DNA of 64,000 bases from Falsihalocynthiibacter sp042445055 (GCF_042445055.1 NZ_CP170339.1:248001-312000); one strand, 5' to 3'; shown: positions 24,103 through 34,227, counted from the first letter of the stretch. The notes: generated by a model not told the origin, from the sequence alone. Translations and numbers: made by a program.

Positions 24103-25767
24103 TTGGCCACAGTCACATTTGAAATTCTCGCCTTTACAACCGTCGTCGCGTTCATCGCGGCGCTGATCGGGGCGTTTCTTTTTTCCTATTACTCATGGCA
24201 AAAACCACAGTTCGCACCGCGTGAGCTTATCCATAACGAAGATAACTCACTGGTCTTCCTGTTTGATGAAGAGGCACTTGTGGACGCCTCAGATCGTGCG
24301 CTCGCCTTGCTTGAGTCGCGACCCAAGGGCACTTCTGATTGGCAGCGTTTCTGCTCTCTTACCCACTCGCGCTTTCCTAATCTTCCGCTTGAAATGACGC
24401 AACTGGCCAAGGAAGGTATTCTTAATATCCGCACCTCCGACCCATCAGACAAAGCCGAAATTCGCGCAGAGTGGTGGAACGGAATTGCACGTATTGAATT
24501 GATCGAAGACAAAGCCGCCGCAACAGAAACCAGCATCGATCCGCATTCCATGAATGCGATGCAGAATGAGCTGGCGACGCTGCGCCAAACTGCGGAAATA
24601 TCGCCCTATCTAGTGTGGCAGCAAACCGGCGAAGGGCAAATCACTTGGGCGAATTCTTCATATATGGCTCTCGCACAGGAATTCGATCAAAGCGCGGATA
24701 ACCCCGTCAAAACGTGGCCGCCAGCGCGCGTATTTGATAAAGTCTCGCTGTCTCAAGGCTCCCCCGAGGGGCGGATGCATCGGGTGTCTGTGACATTCCC
24801 AAACGAGCCTAAACCGCGCTGGTATGAGGTGTATAGCTCAACAATCGGGTCAGAATCGCTTCATTTTGCGACCAACGCGGACAGTGCGGTGCGCGCCGAA
24901 ACTGCCTTGCGCGATTTTGTTCAAACCCTCGCGAAAACCTTCGCACATCTGCCGACGGGTCTTGCGATTTTTGACAAGAAACGACAGCTCGCTCTGTTTA
25001 ATCCCGCCCTTACCGACCTTACGGGACTGCAACCAATGTTTCTCTCGTTGCGTCCAACGTTGTTCAACTTTCTCGACAAGTTGCGAGAGGCGCAAATGAT
25101 CCCAGAGCCCAAGAATTACAAAAGTTGGCGCGCGCAAATGGCCGCGCTTGAAGCCGCGGCCGAGGATGGTACATTCAGTGAAACATGGTCGCTTGCGTCA
25201 GGTCAGACCTACCGTGTGACGGGGCGCCCTCATCCGGATGGAGCGGTTGCGTTCCTGTTTGAAGATATCTCGTCCGAAATGTCTCTAACTCGGCATTTTC
25301 GCGGGGAACTTGAGGCAAGTCAGGCTGTTCTGGACAGCTTCTCCGAAGCAATCGCCGTGTTTACCAACGACGGAATGCTGACGATGTCCAACTCTGCGTA
25401 TAGCGAACTTTGGGGCGTTGATCCGGGCGTGATGCTGGGTGAGGCAACAGTTACGGACGCAATGAAATACTGGCGTCATCAAAGCGAACCCAGCAGTATC
25501 TGGGTTGCCGTTCAGGAATACTTCAATCAAGCAGGTCCGCGCGAGAAACAGAGCTTTAACGCACGGCTTCTCAATGGTCGGCAAATGTCGTGCCGTCTTT
25601 CGCCGCTTACGGGCGGCGGCACCCTTATCGCCTTTGGAATGCCTCAAGCTCAGGTAAAGCCGCTCTTGGTACCAGTCGAAAATGAGTTCGCAATGCCACT
25701 CCAATTAACGGCATCAGAGCGTGTTTCAGAAAGCAAAGATGCGCCACTTTTGAAAATCGAGGCATGA
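24103..25767 (+). CDS. Membrane PAS-domain protein, DivL-like, lacking kinase domains
   Basis: A 554-residue protein: one membrane helix (about 6-28), then an unassigned cytoplasmic part and three PAS-like segments (about 150-260, 275-390 and 402-510), for example LPTGLAIFDKKRQLALFNPAL and FSEAIAVFTNDGMLTMSNSAY. No histidine phosphotransfer or ATPase domain follows; the protein ends after the last PAS. PAS-only DivL homologues acting on the CckA-CtrA relay are known in Rhodobacterales, and the perfect CtrA box upstream and the position before tsaE fit that identity (inference). The start is TTG 24103: an in-frame stop at 24085-24087 excludes earlier ones and no ATG is near. It could instead be an unrelated PAS signalling adaptor. 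Confidence 0.72.
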   Translation: MATVTFEILAFTTVVAFIAALIGAFLFSYYSWQKPQFAPRELIHNEDNSLVFLFDEEALVDASDRALALLESRPKGTSDWQRFCSLTHSRFPNLPLEMTQLAKEGILNIRTSDPSDKAEIRAEWWNGIARIELIEDKAAATETSIDPHSMNAMQNELATLRQTAEISPYLVWQQTGEGQITWANSSYMALAQEFDQSADNPVKTWPPARVFDKVSLSQGSPEGRMHRVSVTFPNEPKPRWYEVYSSTIGSESLHFATNADSAVRAETALRDFVQTLAKTFAHLPTGLAIFDKKRQLALFNPALTDLTGLQPMFLSLRPTLFNFLDKLREAQMIPEPKNYKSWRAQMAALEAAAEDGTFSETWSLASGQTYRVTGRPHPDGAVAFLFEDISSEMSLTRHFRGELEASQAVLDSFSEAIAVFTNDGMLTMSNSAYSELWGVDPGVMLGEATVTDAMKYWRHQSEPSSIWVAVQEYFNQAGPREKQSFNARLLNGRQMSCRLSPLTGGGTLIAFGMPQAQVKPLLVPVENEFAMPLQLTASERVSESKDAPLLKIEA

Positions 25768-25807
25768 TCGCCCTTGCGGCGCGGCGGGGCTGCGTTAAAT
25801 TCGGGGT

Positions 25808-26278
25808 ATGTCTTCGTTCCGCCATCAAATTTCTCTTTCCTCTCCAGAGGATACTGCTCGACTAGCCAAATCGTTCGCGGGCGCTCTTGCGGCGGGCGAC
25901 ACGGTTTTGCTTGAGGGGCCGATTGGGGCTGGGAAAAGTTTCTTTTGCCGTGCTCTCATCCAAGAACTTCTGGACGCACCAGAGGACATTCCCTCCCCGA
26001 CATTTACAATCGTCCAAACATACGACGGGCGGGATTTTCCAATCTGGCACTGCGACCTGTATCGGCTTACCCATCCGGACGAAGCGTGGGAGTTGGGGCT
26101 GGATGAAGCTTTTGAGAACTCTCTATGTTTGATTGAGTGGCCCGATCGACTTGGCCAAGAAACGCCAGAGAATGCGCTTTGGCTGAATTTCGCTTCTGAC
26201 GGGGGTGACGCACGCAAACTTACGCTTTCTTCAAATTCAGACCACTGGGAGAAACTGAGGGAGGGTCTTGATGCCTGA
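25808..26278 (+). CDS. tsaE: tRNA threonylcarbamoyladenosine biosynthesis ATPase TsaE
   Basis: The 156-residue P-loop ATPase that cycles the TsaB-TsaD complex in t6A synthesis. The Walker A motif is LEGPIGAGKSFFCRAL; PSPTFTIVQTY and HCDLYRL are diagnostic, and CLIEWPDRLG closes the core. It heads a run of overlapping genes: amgK starts inside its last codons (8-nt overlap). Its partner tsaD is at 10419. Confidence 0.96.
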   Translation: MSSFRHQISLSSPEDTARLAKSFAGALAAGDTVLLEGPIGAGKSFFCRALIQELLDAPEDIPSPTFTIVQTYDGRDFPIWHCDLYRLTHPDEAWELGLDEAFENSLCLIEWPDRLGQETPENALWLNFASDGGDARKLTLSSNSDHWEKLREGLDA

Positions 26279-27260
26279 TCGCTATGATATCCTTCTTGCG
26301 AATCCGAGTGGCGTCACTGTAACGCCGCTTGCGGGTGATGCTTCAGGTCGGCGGTATGCACGCTGGCAACATCCTGCATATGGCTCAATGATCCACATGG
26401 ATGCCAGAGACGACCGCAAGGATGGCGTTGCTGATTTCATCAAGATTGACGAACATCTCATAAGTCTTGGTCTTTCAGCGCCAGTAATTCTGGCGCGCTC
26501 GCCGCTTGAGTTGTTGCTCGAGGATCTAGGCGATGATCTGTTTTCGAGAGTTATCGCTCGCGATGCGTCAGTGGAGAAAACTCTGTATCTAGGCGCAACG
26601 GACTTATTGATCGCGGCACAAGAGGCCCCGCCCCCACAAGACTTGCCTGAGTTAGATCCCGCAACAATGGTCGCGGCGATCGCGCCCGCTTTTGATATCT
26701 ATCTGAAGACCACGACTGATCATGACGTGCTGCAGGTAATGCAAGACGCATCGCGTATTCTTGAGGCCGCATTGCAACGGACATATCCGAAATCTCCGCG
26801 CATATTGCTTCGGGATTATCATGCAGATAACTTGCTTTGGCTGCCAAAACGTGACGGCGTGGCGCGCGTCGGCGTGCTGGATTTTCAGGACGCGCACTTG
26901 GGTCATCCTGCGTATGATCTTGCATCACTCCTTGAGGATGCCCGACGCGATGTAAGCGAAGAGACCCGCGAGGCTACAATTCAACATTTCCTAGACAAAA
27001 CAAATATGGAGTCCGACGAGTTCCACGAAGGGTTCTGTGTACAAGCGGCACAGCGTAATTTGCGCATTCTTGGCGTCTTGGCCAACCTTTCGCTTAACAA
27101 GGGTAAGCGTCACTATCTCGCGTTTTTACCACGAGTTTGGGACCACCTTCAGCGTGATTTGGCGCATCCCAGCCTTCGGGAATTACGCCAGATATTGAAC
27201 GAGTCCCTCCCTGCCCCAACCCTGCCGGTATTGCGCCGCCTTGAGGGTCCGGATGCCTGA
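26271..27260 (+). CDS. amgK: Aminoglycoside-phosphotransferase-fold sugar kinase, AmgK-like
   Basis: Three hundred and twenty-nine residues of the APH/choline kinase fold: TPLAGDASGRRYAR (nucleotide loop), LLEDLGDDLFSR, the catalytic LRDYHADNLLWL (HxDxxxxN-like) and GVLDFQDAHLGHPAYDLASL (metal-binding Asp). Together with the nucleotidyltransferase behind it this matches AmgK, which phosphorylates MurNAc and GlcNAc at the anomeric position in cell-wall recycling. ATG 26271 overlaps tsaE; murU starts within its last codons. The same tsaE-amgK-murU-addB order occurs in other Alphaproteobacteria, from memory. The substrate is inferred from the pairing. Confidence 0.9.
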   Translation: MPDRYDILLANPSGVTVTPLAGDASGRRYARWQHPAYGSMIHMDARDDRKDGVADFIKIDEHLISLGLSAPVILARSPLELLLEDLGDDLFSRVIARDASVEKTLYLGATDLLIAAQEAPPPQDLPELDPATMVAAIAPAFDIYLKTTTDHDVLQVMQDASRILEAALQRTYPKSPRILLRDYHADNLLWLPKRDGVARVGVLDFQDAHLGHPAYDLASLLEDARRDVSEETREATIQHFLDKTNMESDEFHEGFCVQAAQRNLRILGVLANLSLNKGKRHYLAFLPRVWDHLQRDLAHPSLRELRQILNESLPAPTLPVLRRLEGPDA

Positions 27261-27927
27261 ATCGATAATGATCTTCACTGCGGGCAAAGGCACTCGGATG
27301 GCACCGCTGACCGACACTATGCCCAAGCCAATGATCCCCGTTAACGGCAAACCCCTCGCCGATTACGCATATGCCCTTGCGCAGCAGGAAAAGCTCCGCA
27401 CGGTGATGAATATTCACTATCTGCCCGATCAACTTGTCGCGCATTTTCAGGATACCAACGTCATTTTCTCTGATGAGCGTGATGAGTTGCTTGAAACGGG
27501 TGGTGGGCTTCGCAAGGCGCTTCCGTTGCTGGGCGACGATGCGGTTTTCACGTTGAATTCTGATGTTGTCTGGTCAGGGCCAAATCCGCTTTCAGTTCTG
27601 CGCGCGGAGTGGGATCCAGACAAGATGGATGCGCTTTTGTTGCTCCTTCCAGTAGAGCAAGCGTTGGGGCGCAGTGGTCAAGGCGATTTCTCTTGCCTTG
27701 AAACGGGTCAAATAACGCGTGGCGGGCCGTTGCTTTATACGGGTGCGCAGATCATAAAAACGCATCGCCTTTCCGAAATTCCAGAAACGGCATTTTCGCT
27801 CAACTTGTATTGGAACCTGCTTATGAAATCCGGTCGTGTTTTTGGGCACCGCTATTCTGGTAAATGGTGCGATGTCGGTCAGCCCGAGAGCCTGCCGATC
27901 GCAGAGGCGCTCGTTGCTGATGTTTGA
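27253..27927 (+). CDS. murU: MurNAc-1-phosphate uridylyltransferase, MurU-like
   Basis: Two hundred and twenty-four residues of the sugar-nucleotidyltransferase family: IMIFTAGKGTRMAPLTDTMPKPM carries the G-x-G-T-R-M nucleotide loop and the PKPM signature; ETGGGLRKALP and LNSDVVW (metal-binding Asp) follow. Paired with AmgK it would turn MurNAc-1-P into UDP-MurNAc, a route that bypasses de novo MurA/MurB synthesis and underlies fosfomycin tolerance in species that have it. The ATG at 27253 overlaps amgK by 8 nt, and addB overlaps its end by 8 nt. A general mannose- or glucose-1-P role cannot be excluded from sequence alone. Confidence 0.9.
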   Translation: MPESIMIFTAGKGTRMAPLTDTMPKPMIPVNGKPLADYAYALAQQEKLRTVMNIHYLPDQLVAHFQDTNVIFSDERDELLETGGGLRKALPLLGDDAVFTLNSDVVWSGPNPLSVLRAEWDPDKMDALLLLLPVEQALGRSGQGDFSCLETGQITRGGPLLYTGAQIIKTHRLSEIPETAFSLNLYWNLLMKSGRVFGHRYSGKWCDVGQPESLPIAEALVADV

Positions 27928-30850
27928 ACAAACCCAAACTCCAAGAATTTTCGGCGTCGCGCCTGGCTGTGATTTTCCCGCTGAGCTGGTTAACGGACTG
28001 CTCCACCGCTATCGCGACCAACCGCCAGAAGAACTGGCGCGAGTGCATTTGGTGGTGAACACCCAACGTATGAAGCGCCGCGTTACCGCACTTTTTGCAC
28101 AGCACGGCGCGCTTCTTCTGCCAAAGATCAGCTTGTTGACCAACTTGGCGATGGGCGTTGCGGCGGAGATTCCGCCCGCAGTCTCGCCCCTTCGACGGCG
28201 GCTTGAGTTAACGCAGCTCATCGCGCAGCTACTTGATCAACAGCCCGACCTCGCGGCGCGCGGCGCGCTCTATGATCTTGCCGATAGTTTGGCAACCCTA
28301 ATGGATGAGATGCAGGGAGAAGGCGTTGATCCTGAACGTATTTCCAGCCTCGACGTTACCGATCAATCGGGGCACTGGGCACGCTCGCTTGAGTTTATCC
28401 GTATCGTAAAGCGCTACTTTGGCGACACCAAGGAAGAGCTGGATCAAGAAGCGCGTCAGCGTATGATCATCGACGCTCTTATTGCATCTTGGGAAGAGCA
28501 TCCGCCAAAGGACCCAATTATTTTGGCAGGGTCTACGGGCTCTCGCGGAGCAACGCACAAGCTAATGGTTGCAGTTGCAAATTTGCCCAAGGGTGCGGTT
28601 ATTCTTCCGGGGTTTGACTTTGATATGCCTGCGGAGATTTGGGGCGGAATGGATGATGCCCTCACCGCCGAGGATCACCCACAATATCGCTTTCATAAGT
28701 TGCTCAATTCGATGGACCAGAGCAAGGACGACGTGCGCCGTTGGTCTGGTAACGAGCCACCCTGCCCTGAGCGCAATGCCCTTGTTTCGCTGGCGCTGCG
28801 CCCTGCTCCTGTGACGGATCAATGGATGTCTGAGGGTCGGCATTTGCCTGATCTGACGGCTGCATGTGAAAACGTCTCTCTAATAGAAGCTCCGTCTGCC
28901 CGCGCCGAGGCTGGCGCCATTGCCCTTCGCCTCAGAGAAGCTGTGGAGTTAGGTCAGACTGCGGCTCTGATCACTCCTGACAGAACGCTCACCCGACAGG
29001 TAACGGCGGCGCTGTCACAGTGGAAAATCGAACCAGATGACAGCGCGGGATCGCCGCTTGCGCTCTCTGCCCCCGGTCGGTTCCTGCGGCATATTTCGAG
29101 CCTAATGGGGCGCAAAATCACCTCAGAGGTTCTCCTGACACTCTTGAAACACCCGCTCGCCAACACGGGTAGCGATCAGCGTGGTGAGCATTTGCGTCTG
29201 ACGCGGGAGTTGGAGCTAAAGCTGCGCCGTTATGGCCCCCCTCACCCTAATGCAGGAGATTTGCGCGTTTGGGCCTCGTCGGACAAGGTGAAGGGCGCGA
29301 ATGAGTGGGTTGAGTGGCTTATTGATGCGCTCTTTGGGCTTGCTGATGTCGGGCCCGCGCCGCTTGAAGATCAACTCATAACCCACCTTGAAGCTGCCGA
29401 AAAGTTTGCCGCAGGCCCAGCGCCATGCAAGCCAAGCGAGCTTTGGCAGAAAAAGGCCGGCGAGGAAGCGTTGAAGGCGGTGCAATCCCTACATGCCGAG
29501 GCCGCATATGGCGGAGTATTCGCGCCGCAGGACTATATGGATCTGTTTAACGCGGTTTTGGCCAAAGAGGTCGTGCGTGATCCAATTCAGCCACATCCGA
29601 ACATCATGATGTGGGGGACGCTTGAGGCCCGCGTTCAGGGCGCCGATCTGGTAATTCTATCGGGGTTGAACGAGGGTGTCTGGCCCGAAGCGCCCAAGCC
29701 CGATCCGTGGCTAAACCGTAAAATGCGGCATGATGCGGGTCTATTGCTGCCGGAACGGCGCATTGGATTGTCGGCTCACGATTTTCAACAGGCCGTTTGC
29801 GCGCCAGAAGTCTGGATAACGCGCGCCATCCGCAATGCGGAATCCGAAACGGTTCCGTCGCGCTGGGTGAACCGCTTGGTCAACTTGCTTGAGGGTCTTC
29901 CAGAAACGGGTGGCAAAACGGCCCTATCGCAAATGCGGGCACGTGGTGAGGTTTACATTGATATGTTTGCCGCGCTCGAAACCCCTGCTGCGCCGATTGA
30001 GGGTGAAAAACGCCCCTCTCCTAAACCTCCGGCGCTTGCGCGGCCTCGGCAGCTTTCGGTAACGCGGATCAAGACGCTTATCCGCGATCCTTACGCGATT
30101 TATGCGCAGTATATCTTGGGCCTTCGTCCGCTTGATCCACTCAAACAAGAAGCAAATGCCCCCCTTCGCGGTACAATTTTACACAGCATCTTTGAAGAAG
30201 TCGTGCGGGATATTCCTATCACGGAACTCACCAAAGAAACACTTATGCAAGTCGCTGACAAGACGCTCGAAGAGCACGTCCCTTGGCCCGCCGCACAACG
30301 CATTTGGCGCGCAAAACTAGCCCGCGTCGCAGATTGGTTCGTTGCATCAGAGCGCAGCAGACAAGAGAACGCGACGCCGACATTTTTTGAGAAAAGAGGC
30401 AAAATCAAGTTAGATAGGCTCGATTTCAAACTCTCGGGCATCATTGATCGCATTGACATCGCCAATGACGGGCGCGCCATTATCTACGATTACAAAACGA
30501 CGCCACCCACGCCCAAGGTCGAGAAACTCTTTGATAAGCAACTCCTGCTGGAATCCGCGATGCTCGAACTGGGTGCCATTACGGGAGTTGAGGGCGTGTC
30601 GGTGGGGCGTGCAGCATATATCGGTATCGGGGCGAATCCAGGTACACGGGATGCCGACCTTAAGGAGACGACCACGATTGATATTTGGGCCGAACTTCAC
30701 GAACTAATTAGCAAGTACCTCAGTGCGGAACAGGGCTTTACCTCTCGTCGTGCCATCAGCGTCGAGGCGCACTATGGCGACTATGACCACCTTGCGCGAT
30801 TTGGTGAATGGGACGACAGCCAGGACCCGAATTATGAGGAAGTGAAATGA
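27920..30850 (+). CDS. addB: Double-strand break repair protein AddB
   Basis: A 976-residue AddB subunit of the AddAB helicase-nuclease, which processes DNA ends up to a Chi-like site for RecA loading. The N-terminal helicase-like part is degenerate (TQRMKRR, LLPKISLLTNLA; AGSTGSRGATHKLM); the middle holds WGTLEARVQGADLVILSGLNEGVWP. The C-terminal nuclease has LSVTRIKTLIRDPYAIYAQ and the catalytic YDYKT followed by QLLLESAML. I see no four-Cys iron-sulphur cluster at the C terminus, unlike the Bacillus protein. The frame opens upstream inside murU, but ATG 27920 starts the conserved sequence. The stop overlaps addA as ATGA. Confidence 0.94.
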   Translation: MFEQTQTPRIFGVAPGCDFPAELVNGLLHRYRDQPPEELARVHLVVNTQRMKRRVTALFAQHGALLLPKISLLTNLAMGVAAEIPPAVSPLRRRLELTQLIAQLLDQQPDLAARGALYDLADSLATLMDEMQGEGVDPERISSLDVTDQSGHWARSLEFIRIVKRYFGDTKEELDQEARQRMIIDALIASWEEHPPKDPIILAGSTGSRGATHKLMVAVANLPKGAVILPGFDFDMPAEIWGGMDDALTAEDHPQYRFHKLLNSMDQSKDDVRRWSGNEPPCPERNALVSLALRPAPVTDQWMSEGRHLPDLTAACENVSLIEAPSARAEAGAIALRLREAVELGQTAALITPDRTLTRQVTAALSQWKIEPDDSAGSPLALSAPGRFLRHISSLMGRKITSEVLLTLLKHPLANTGSDQRGEHLRLTRELELKLRRYGPPHPNAGDLRVWASSDKVKGANEWVEWLIDALFGLADVGPAPLEDQLITHLEAAEKFAAGPAPCKPSELWQKKAGEEALKAVQSLHAEAAYGGVFAPQDYMDLFNAVLAKEVVRDPIQPHPNIMMWGTLEARVQGADLVILSGLNEGVWPEAPKPDPWLNRKMRHDAGLLLPERRIGLSAHDFQQAVCAPEVWITRAIRNAESETVPSRWVNRLVNLLEGLPETGGKTALSQMRARGEVYIDMFAALETPAAPIEGEKRPSPKPPALARPRQLSVTRIKTLIRDPYAIYAQYILGLRPLDPLKQEANAPLRGTILHSIFEEVVRDIPITELTKETLMQVADKTLEEHVPWPAAQRIWRAKLARVADWFVASERSRQENATPTFFEKRGKIKLDRLDFKLSGIIDRIDIANDGRAIIYDYKTTPPTPKVEKLFDKQLLLESAMLELGAITGVEGVSVGRAAYIGIGANPGTRDADLKETTTIDIWAELHELISKYLSAEQGFTSRRAISVEAHYGDYDHLARFGEWDDSQDPNYEEVK

Positions 30851-33800
30851 TGAAACGCGACCTCGCCACCGAACGCCAAGTCCAAGCTGCAAGCCCCAAA
30901 GATTCGACTTGGCTATCGGCCAATGCTGGGTCGGGAAAAACGCGTGTTCTGACCGATCGTGTGGCACGTTTATTGCTGGATAAAGTTCTTCCGCAACATA
31001 TCCTTTGCCTCACATATACCAAGGCTGCCGCAAGCGAAATGCAGAACAGATTGTTCGCGCGTCTTGGCAGTTGGGCCATGTTAGAGACTGATGAATTGAA
31101 ATCAGACCTCGCCAAACTCGGGTTCGAGGGCCCAATCGGTGAAGAAGAACTCAAAGAAGCCCGCCGCTTGTTTGCCCGCGCTATTGAGGCGCCTGGTGGT
31201 CTGAAAATTCAAACGATCCACTCGTTCTGCGCCTCGTTGCTGCGCCGCTTCCCGCTAGAGGCTGGTGTTTCCCCGCAGTTTGTCGAAATGGACGACAGAG
31301 CGGCAAATTTGCTGCGCGAGGAGGTTGTGGACGAAATGGTTCTAGGCGCGCATCGCCGCGAAGTTGACGGGCTTGCGCAACATTTTTCGGATCAGGATTT
31401 TGGCGATCTGACGCAAGAAGTTGCGAAACACGCCGTTGAACTATCTGCCACACCAAACGCCGAGAAAATATGGAGCGACTTCGGGCTTGCGGCAGGATAC
31501 TCAAGCGCGGACATCGAGGCGCAAGCCTTTCTGCCAGACGATGGCGCGCTCATTGCGGCGCTGCTTCCTCTGCTTGCGGCGAGCGGTGCAACCGATCAGC
31601 GCGCGCATGACGCATTGGTCGCCCTCGATCTAAACGCTTTATCCGCTGCTGATCTTCCTGTTCTTGAAAAGACCTTCCTGTTCCAAAGTGGAGCGTCTGC
31701 CAATAAGGCAAAAATCGGTAAGTTCCCGACCAAGGCAGTTCAGAAAGCATTCGACGAGAATATGGATCGTCTGAACAATCTGATGACACGAATTGAGGAC
31801 ATCCGAGAACGACGATTTAGTCTCAATGCCGCCCAAAAAACGCTGGCTCTACACGAATTTTCTCATGCGTTCCTGCCAATATATCAGGAAAAGAAGCTCT
31901 GGCGCGGATGGCTGGATTTTGACGATCTTATCCTAAAGGCACGTGACTTGCTCACCGACCCTCGGGTCGCGGAATGGGTGCTTTATCGGCTGGATGGCGG
32001 TATCGATCATATTCTTGTGGACGAGGCTCAAGACACCAGCCCCGCACAGTGGAGCGTTATCGAGAACCTAGCGCAGGAATTCACCAGCGGCGTGGGCGCA
32101 CGAGCCGACGAAACGCGCACGATATTTGTCGTGGGCGATAAGAAACAGTCGATTTATTCCTTCCAAGGGGCCGACCCCGCCGAATTTGACCGTATGCAGA
32201 AACACTTTGCAGAGCGGCTCACTCAGATTGATCTTGGGCTTAAATGCCTTGAGCTTGAGCACTCGTTCCGCTCCTCTGGGTCGGTCCTGTCGGTGGTGGA
32301 CAACACCTTCGACGCGATTGACGGTCATGGCGTCGGTGGGCCGATGACCCACATCGCATTCAAGGACCAAATGCCTGGGCGCGTCGATCTTTGGCGCGTA
32401 GAAGAGCCGCTCAAGGACGACGACGATCGTCATTGGTCCGATCCGGTTGACCGTGTTTCCCAGAGCCACCACAACGTCAAACTTGCGGATTCTGTCGCCA
32501 AAGAAATACAGCGAATGATCGACGAGAAAGTCACTATTCCAGCCGAAATCGGCCACACGGGAACCTATGAGCAGCGGCCTGTTACAGAGGGTGACTTCCT
32601 CATTCTTGTTCAGGGGCGCACAGGGATGTTCCCTGAAATTATCCGCGCTTGTAAGTCCGAGAAACTAGCGATTGCGGGTGCAGACAGGTTTAGGATCGGA
32701 GCCAGCCTTGCGGTAAAGGACCTCACTGCGCTGCTCTCGTTTTTGGCCACACCTGAAGATGATCTGTCGCTTGCGGCGGTACTGCGCTCGCCCTTATTTG
32801 GTTGGAGCGAACAAGATCTGTACACGCTCGCCCATGGGCGTTCTGAAAAGTACCTCTGGCGCGCTCTTCAAAATCGCAAATCAGAGTTCCCCAAAACCGA
32901 GAGAATTCTGACCGACCTGCGGGACTCGGCGGACTTCTTGCGGCCATATGAATTGATCGAACGCTGCCTAACGCTGCACAAGGGGCGCATTCACCTTGTC
33001 GCGCGTCTTGGTGCTGAGGCCGAAGACGGGATTGATGCGCTCCTCAACCAAGCACTCGCGTTTGAGCAGATGGAAATACCAAGTTTGACGGGCTTTTTGA
33101 CGTGGCTTCAATCAGAAGAAGTGGAAATCAAGCGCCAGATGGACAGCGCGAGCAACCAAATCCGCGTGATGACGGTGCACGGCGCGAAGGGGCTTGAGGC
33201 TCCGATAGTGATTTTGCCAGACACCACGGCCAAGACGAATACGGTCAAATCCGACCTGATTACGCTTGAGACAGGCTCGGTTGCTTGGAAAACATCCTCA
33301 AGCGAGTTGCCGGCACCATTGGTCGAAGCGATTGACCAGAAGAAGGCCCTCCAAGAACAAGAGAAGATGCGTCTGCTCTATGTGGCGATGACACGTGCCG
33401 AGAAGTGGCTCATCGTTTGTGGCGCGGGAAAGCTAAGCAGCGATGGGATGTCTTGGCACCAACTGATCGAGAATGGAATGACCAAGGCTGGCGCAACTTC
33501 GCATGAATTCCCGAACGGGAGCGGACTTCGCCATCAGACGGTTTCTTGGGATGATCTACCGCATCTAAGCGCCAGCGCCTCGCCGCAGGAAAAGACTCTA
33601 ACGCTGCCTGATTGGGCCAACAACCCTGCCCCAAACCCGACAAAGTCGGTAAAGCCGCTATCACCATCGAACCTCGGCGGTGCCAAGGCGATTGCGGGTA
33701 TTGATGGCTTGAGTGAAGAAGAAGCAATGGCGCGCGGAACGGCCATTCATATCCTTCTTGAGCATCTGCCCGACTATCCACAGAACGAGTGGGAATTGCG

Positions 33801-34227
33801 CGCCGCACAGTTAATCGGCGAGGGTTACGGCGAGCTTTTGCCCGAAGCAACAGCCGTCCTGACCAAACCAGAGTTGTCGTTCCTGTTTTCACCTCAGGCA
33901 CTTGCAGAAGTCGAGGTTTTCGCACCGCTGCTTGAACTTGCGAGCGCAGAGGGTATTCCAAACCTGTCGGGTGTGATTGACCGTTTGATTGTTGATGGAA
34001 ACACAGTTCATATCGTCGATTTCAAGTCCAACGCCACGGTTCCCGACGCTTCAGAGAACGTACCCGAAGGTGTGCTTCGCCAGATGGGGGCGTATTGTGC
34101 CGCCCTCGCCCAGATTTACCCAAATCATGTGCTGGCGCCCGCAATCCTCTGGACCAAAACCGCAGAGCTTATGCCGCTTGGTCACGCCGATGTGAAAGAA
34201 GCGCTCGGACGCGTGATCGCGCCTTGA
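30847..34227 (+). CDS. addA: Double-strand break repair helicase AddA
   Basis: An 1126-residue UvrD-like helicase with a C-terminal nuclease. Walker A is SANAGSGKT (24-32), and LTYTKAAASEM (motif Ia), QTIHSFCASLLRRFP, HILVDEAQDTSPAQW (Walker B/motif II), VGDKKQSIYSFQGADP (motif III), MTVHGAKGLEAPIVILPD (motif V) and LLYVAMTRAEKWL (motif VI) are all present. The nuclease domain has GTAIHILLEHLP and HIVDFKSNA, where the usual DYK appears as DFK. With AddB it replaces RecBCD. It is the last gene of the tsaE-amgK-murU-addB-addA run. Confidence 0.96.
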   Translation: MMKRDLATERQVQAASPKDSTWLSANAGSGKTRVLTDRVARLLLDKVLPQHILCLTYTKAAASEMQNRLFARLGSWAMLETDELKSDLAKLGFEGPIGEEELKEARRLFARAIEAPGGLKIQTIHSFCASLLRRFPLEAGVSPQFVEMDDRAANLLREEVVDEMVLGAHRREVDGLAQHFSDQDFGDLTQEVAKHAVELSATPNAEKIWSDFGLAAGYSSADIEAQAFLPDDGALIAALLPLLAASGATDQRAHDALVALDLNALSAADLPVLEKTFLFQSGASANKAKIGKFPTKAVQKAFDENMDRLNNLMTRIEDIRERRFSLNAAQKTLALHEFSHAFLPIYQEKKLWRGWLDFDDLILKARDLLTDPRVAEWVLYRLDGGIDHILVDEAQDTSPAQWSVIENLAQEFTSGVGARADETRTIFVVGDKKQSIYSFQGADPAEFDRMQKHFAERLTQIDLGLKCLELEHSFRSSGSVLSVVDNTFDAIDGHGVGGPMTHIAFKDQMPGRVDLWRVEEPLKDDDDRHWSDPVDRVSQSHHNVKLADSVAKEIQRMIDEKVTIPAEIGHTGTYEQRPVTEGDFLILVQGRTGMFPEIIRACKSEKLAIAGADRFRIGASLAVKDLTALLSFLATPEDDLSLAAVLRSPLFGWSEQDLYTLAHGRSEKYLWRALQNRKSEFPKTERILTDLRDSADFLRPYELIERCLTLHKGRIHLVARLGAEAEDGIDALLNQALAFEQMEIPSLTGFLTWLQSEEVEIKRQMDSASNQIRVMTVHGAKGLEAPIVILPDTTAKTNTVKSDLITLETGSVAWKTSSSELPAPLVEAIDQKKALQEQEKMRLLYVAMTRAEKWLIVCGAGKLSSDGMSWHQLIENGMTKAGATSHEFPNGSGLRHQTVSWDDLPHLSASASPQEKTLTLPDWANNPAPNPTKSVKPLSPSNLGGAKAIAGIDGLSEEEAMARGTAIHILLEHLPDYPQNEWELRAAQLIGEGYGELLPEATAVLTKPELSFLFSPQALAEVEVFAPLLELASAEGIPNLSGVIDRLIVDGNTVHIVDFKSNATVPDASENVPEGVLRQMGAYCAALAQIYPNHVLAPAILWTKTAELMPLGHADVKEALGRVIAP

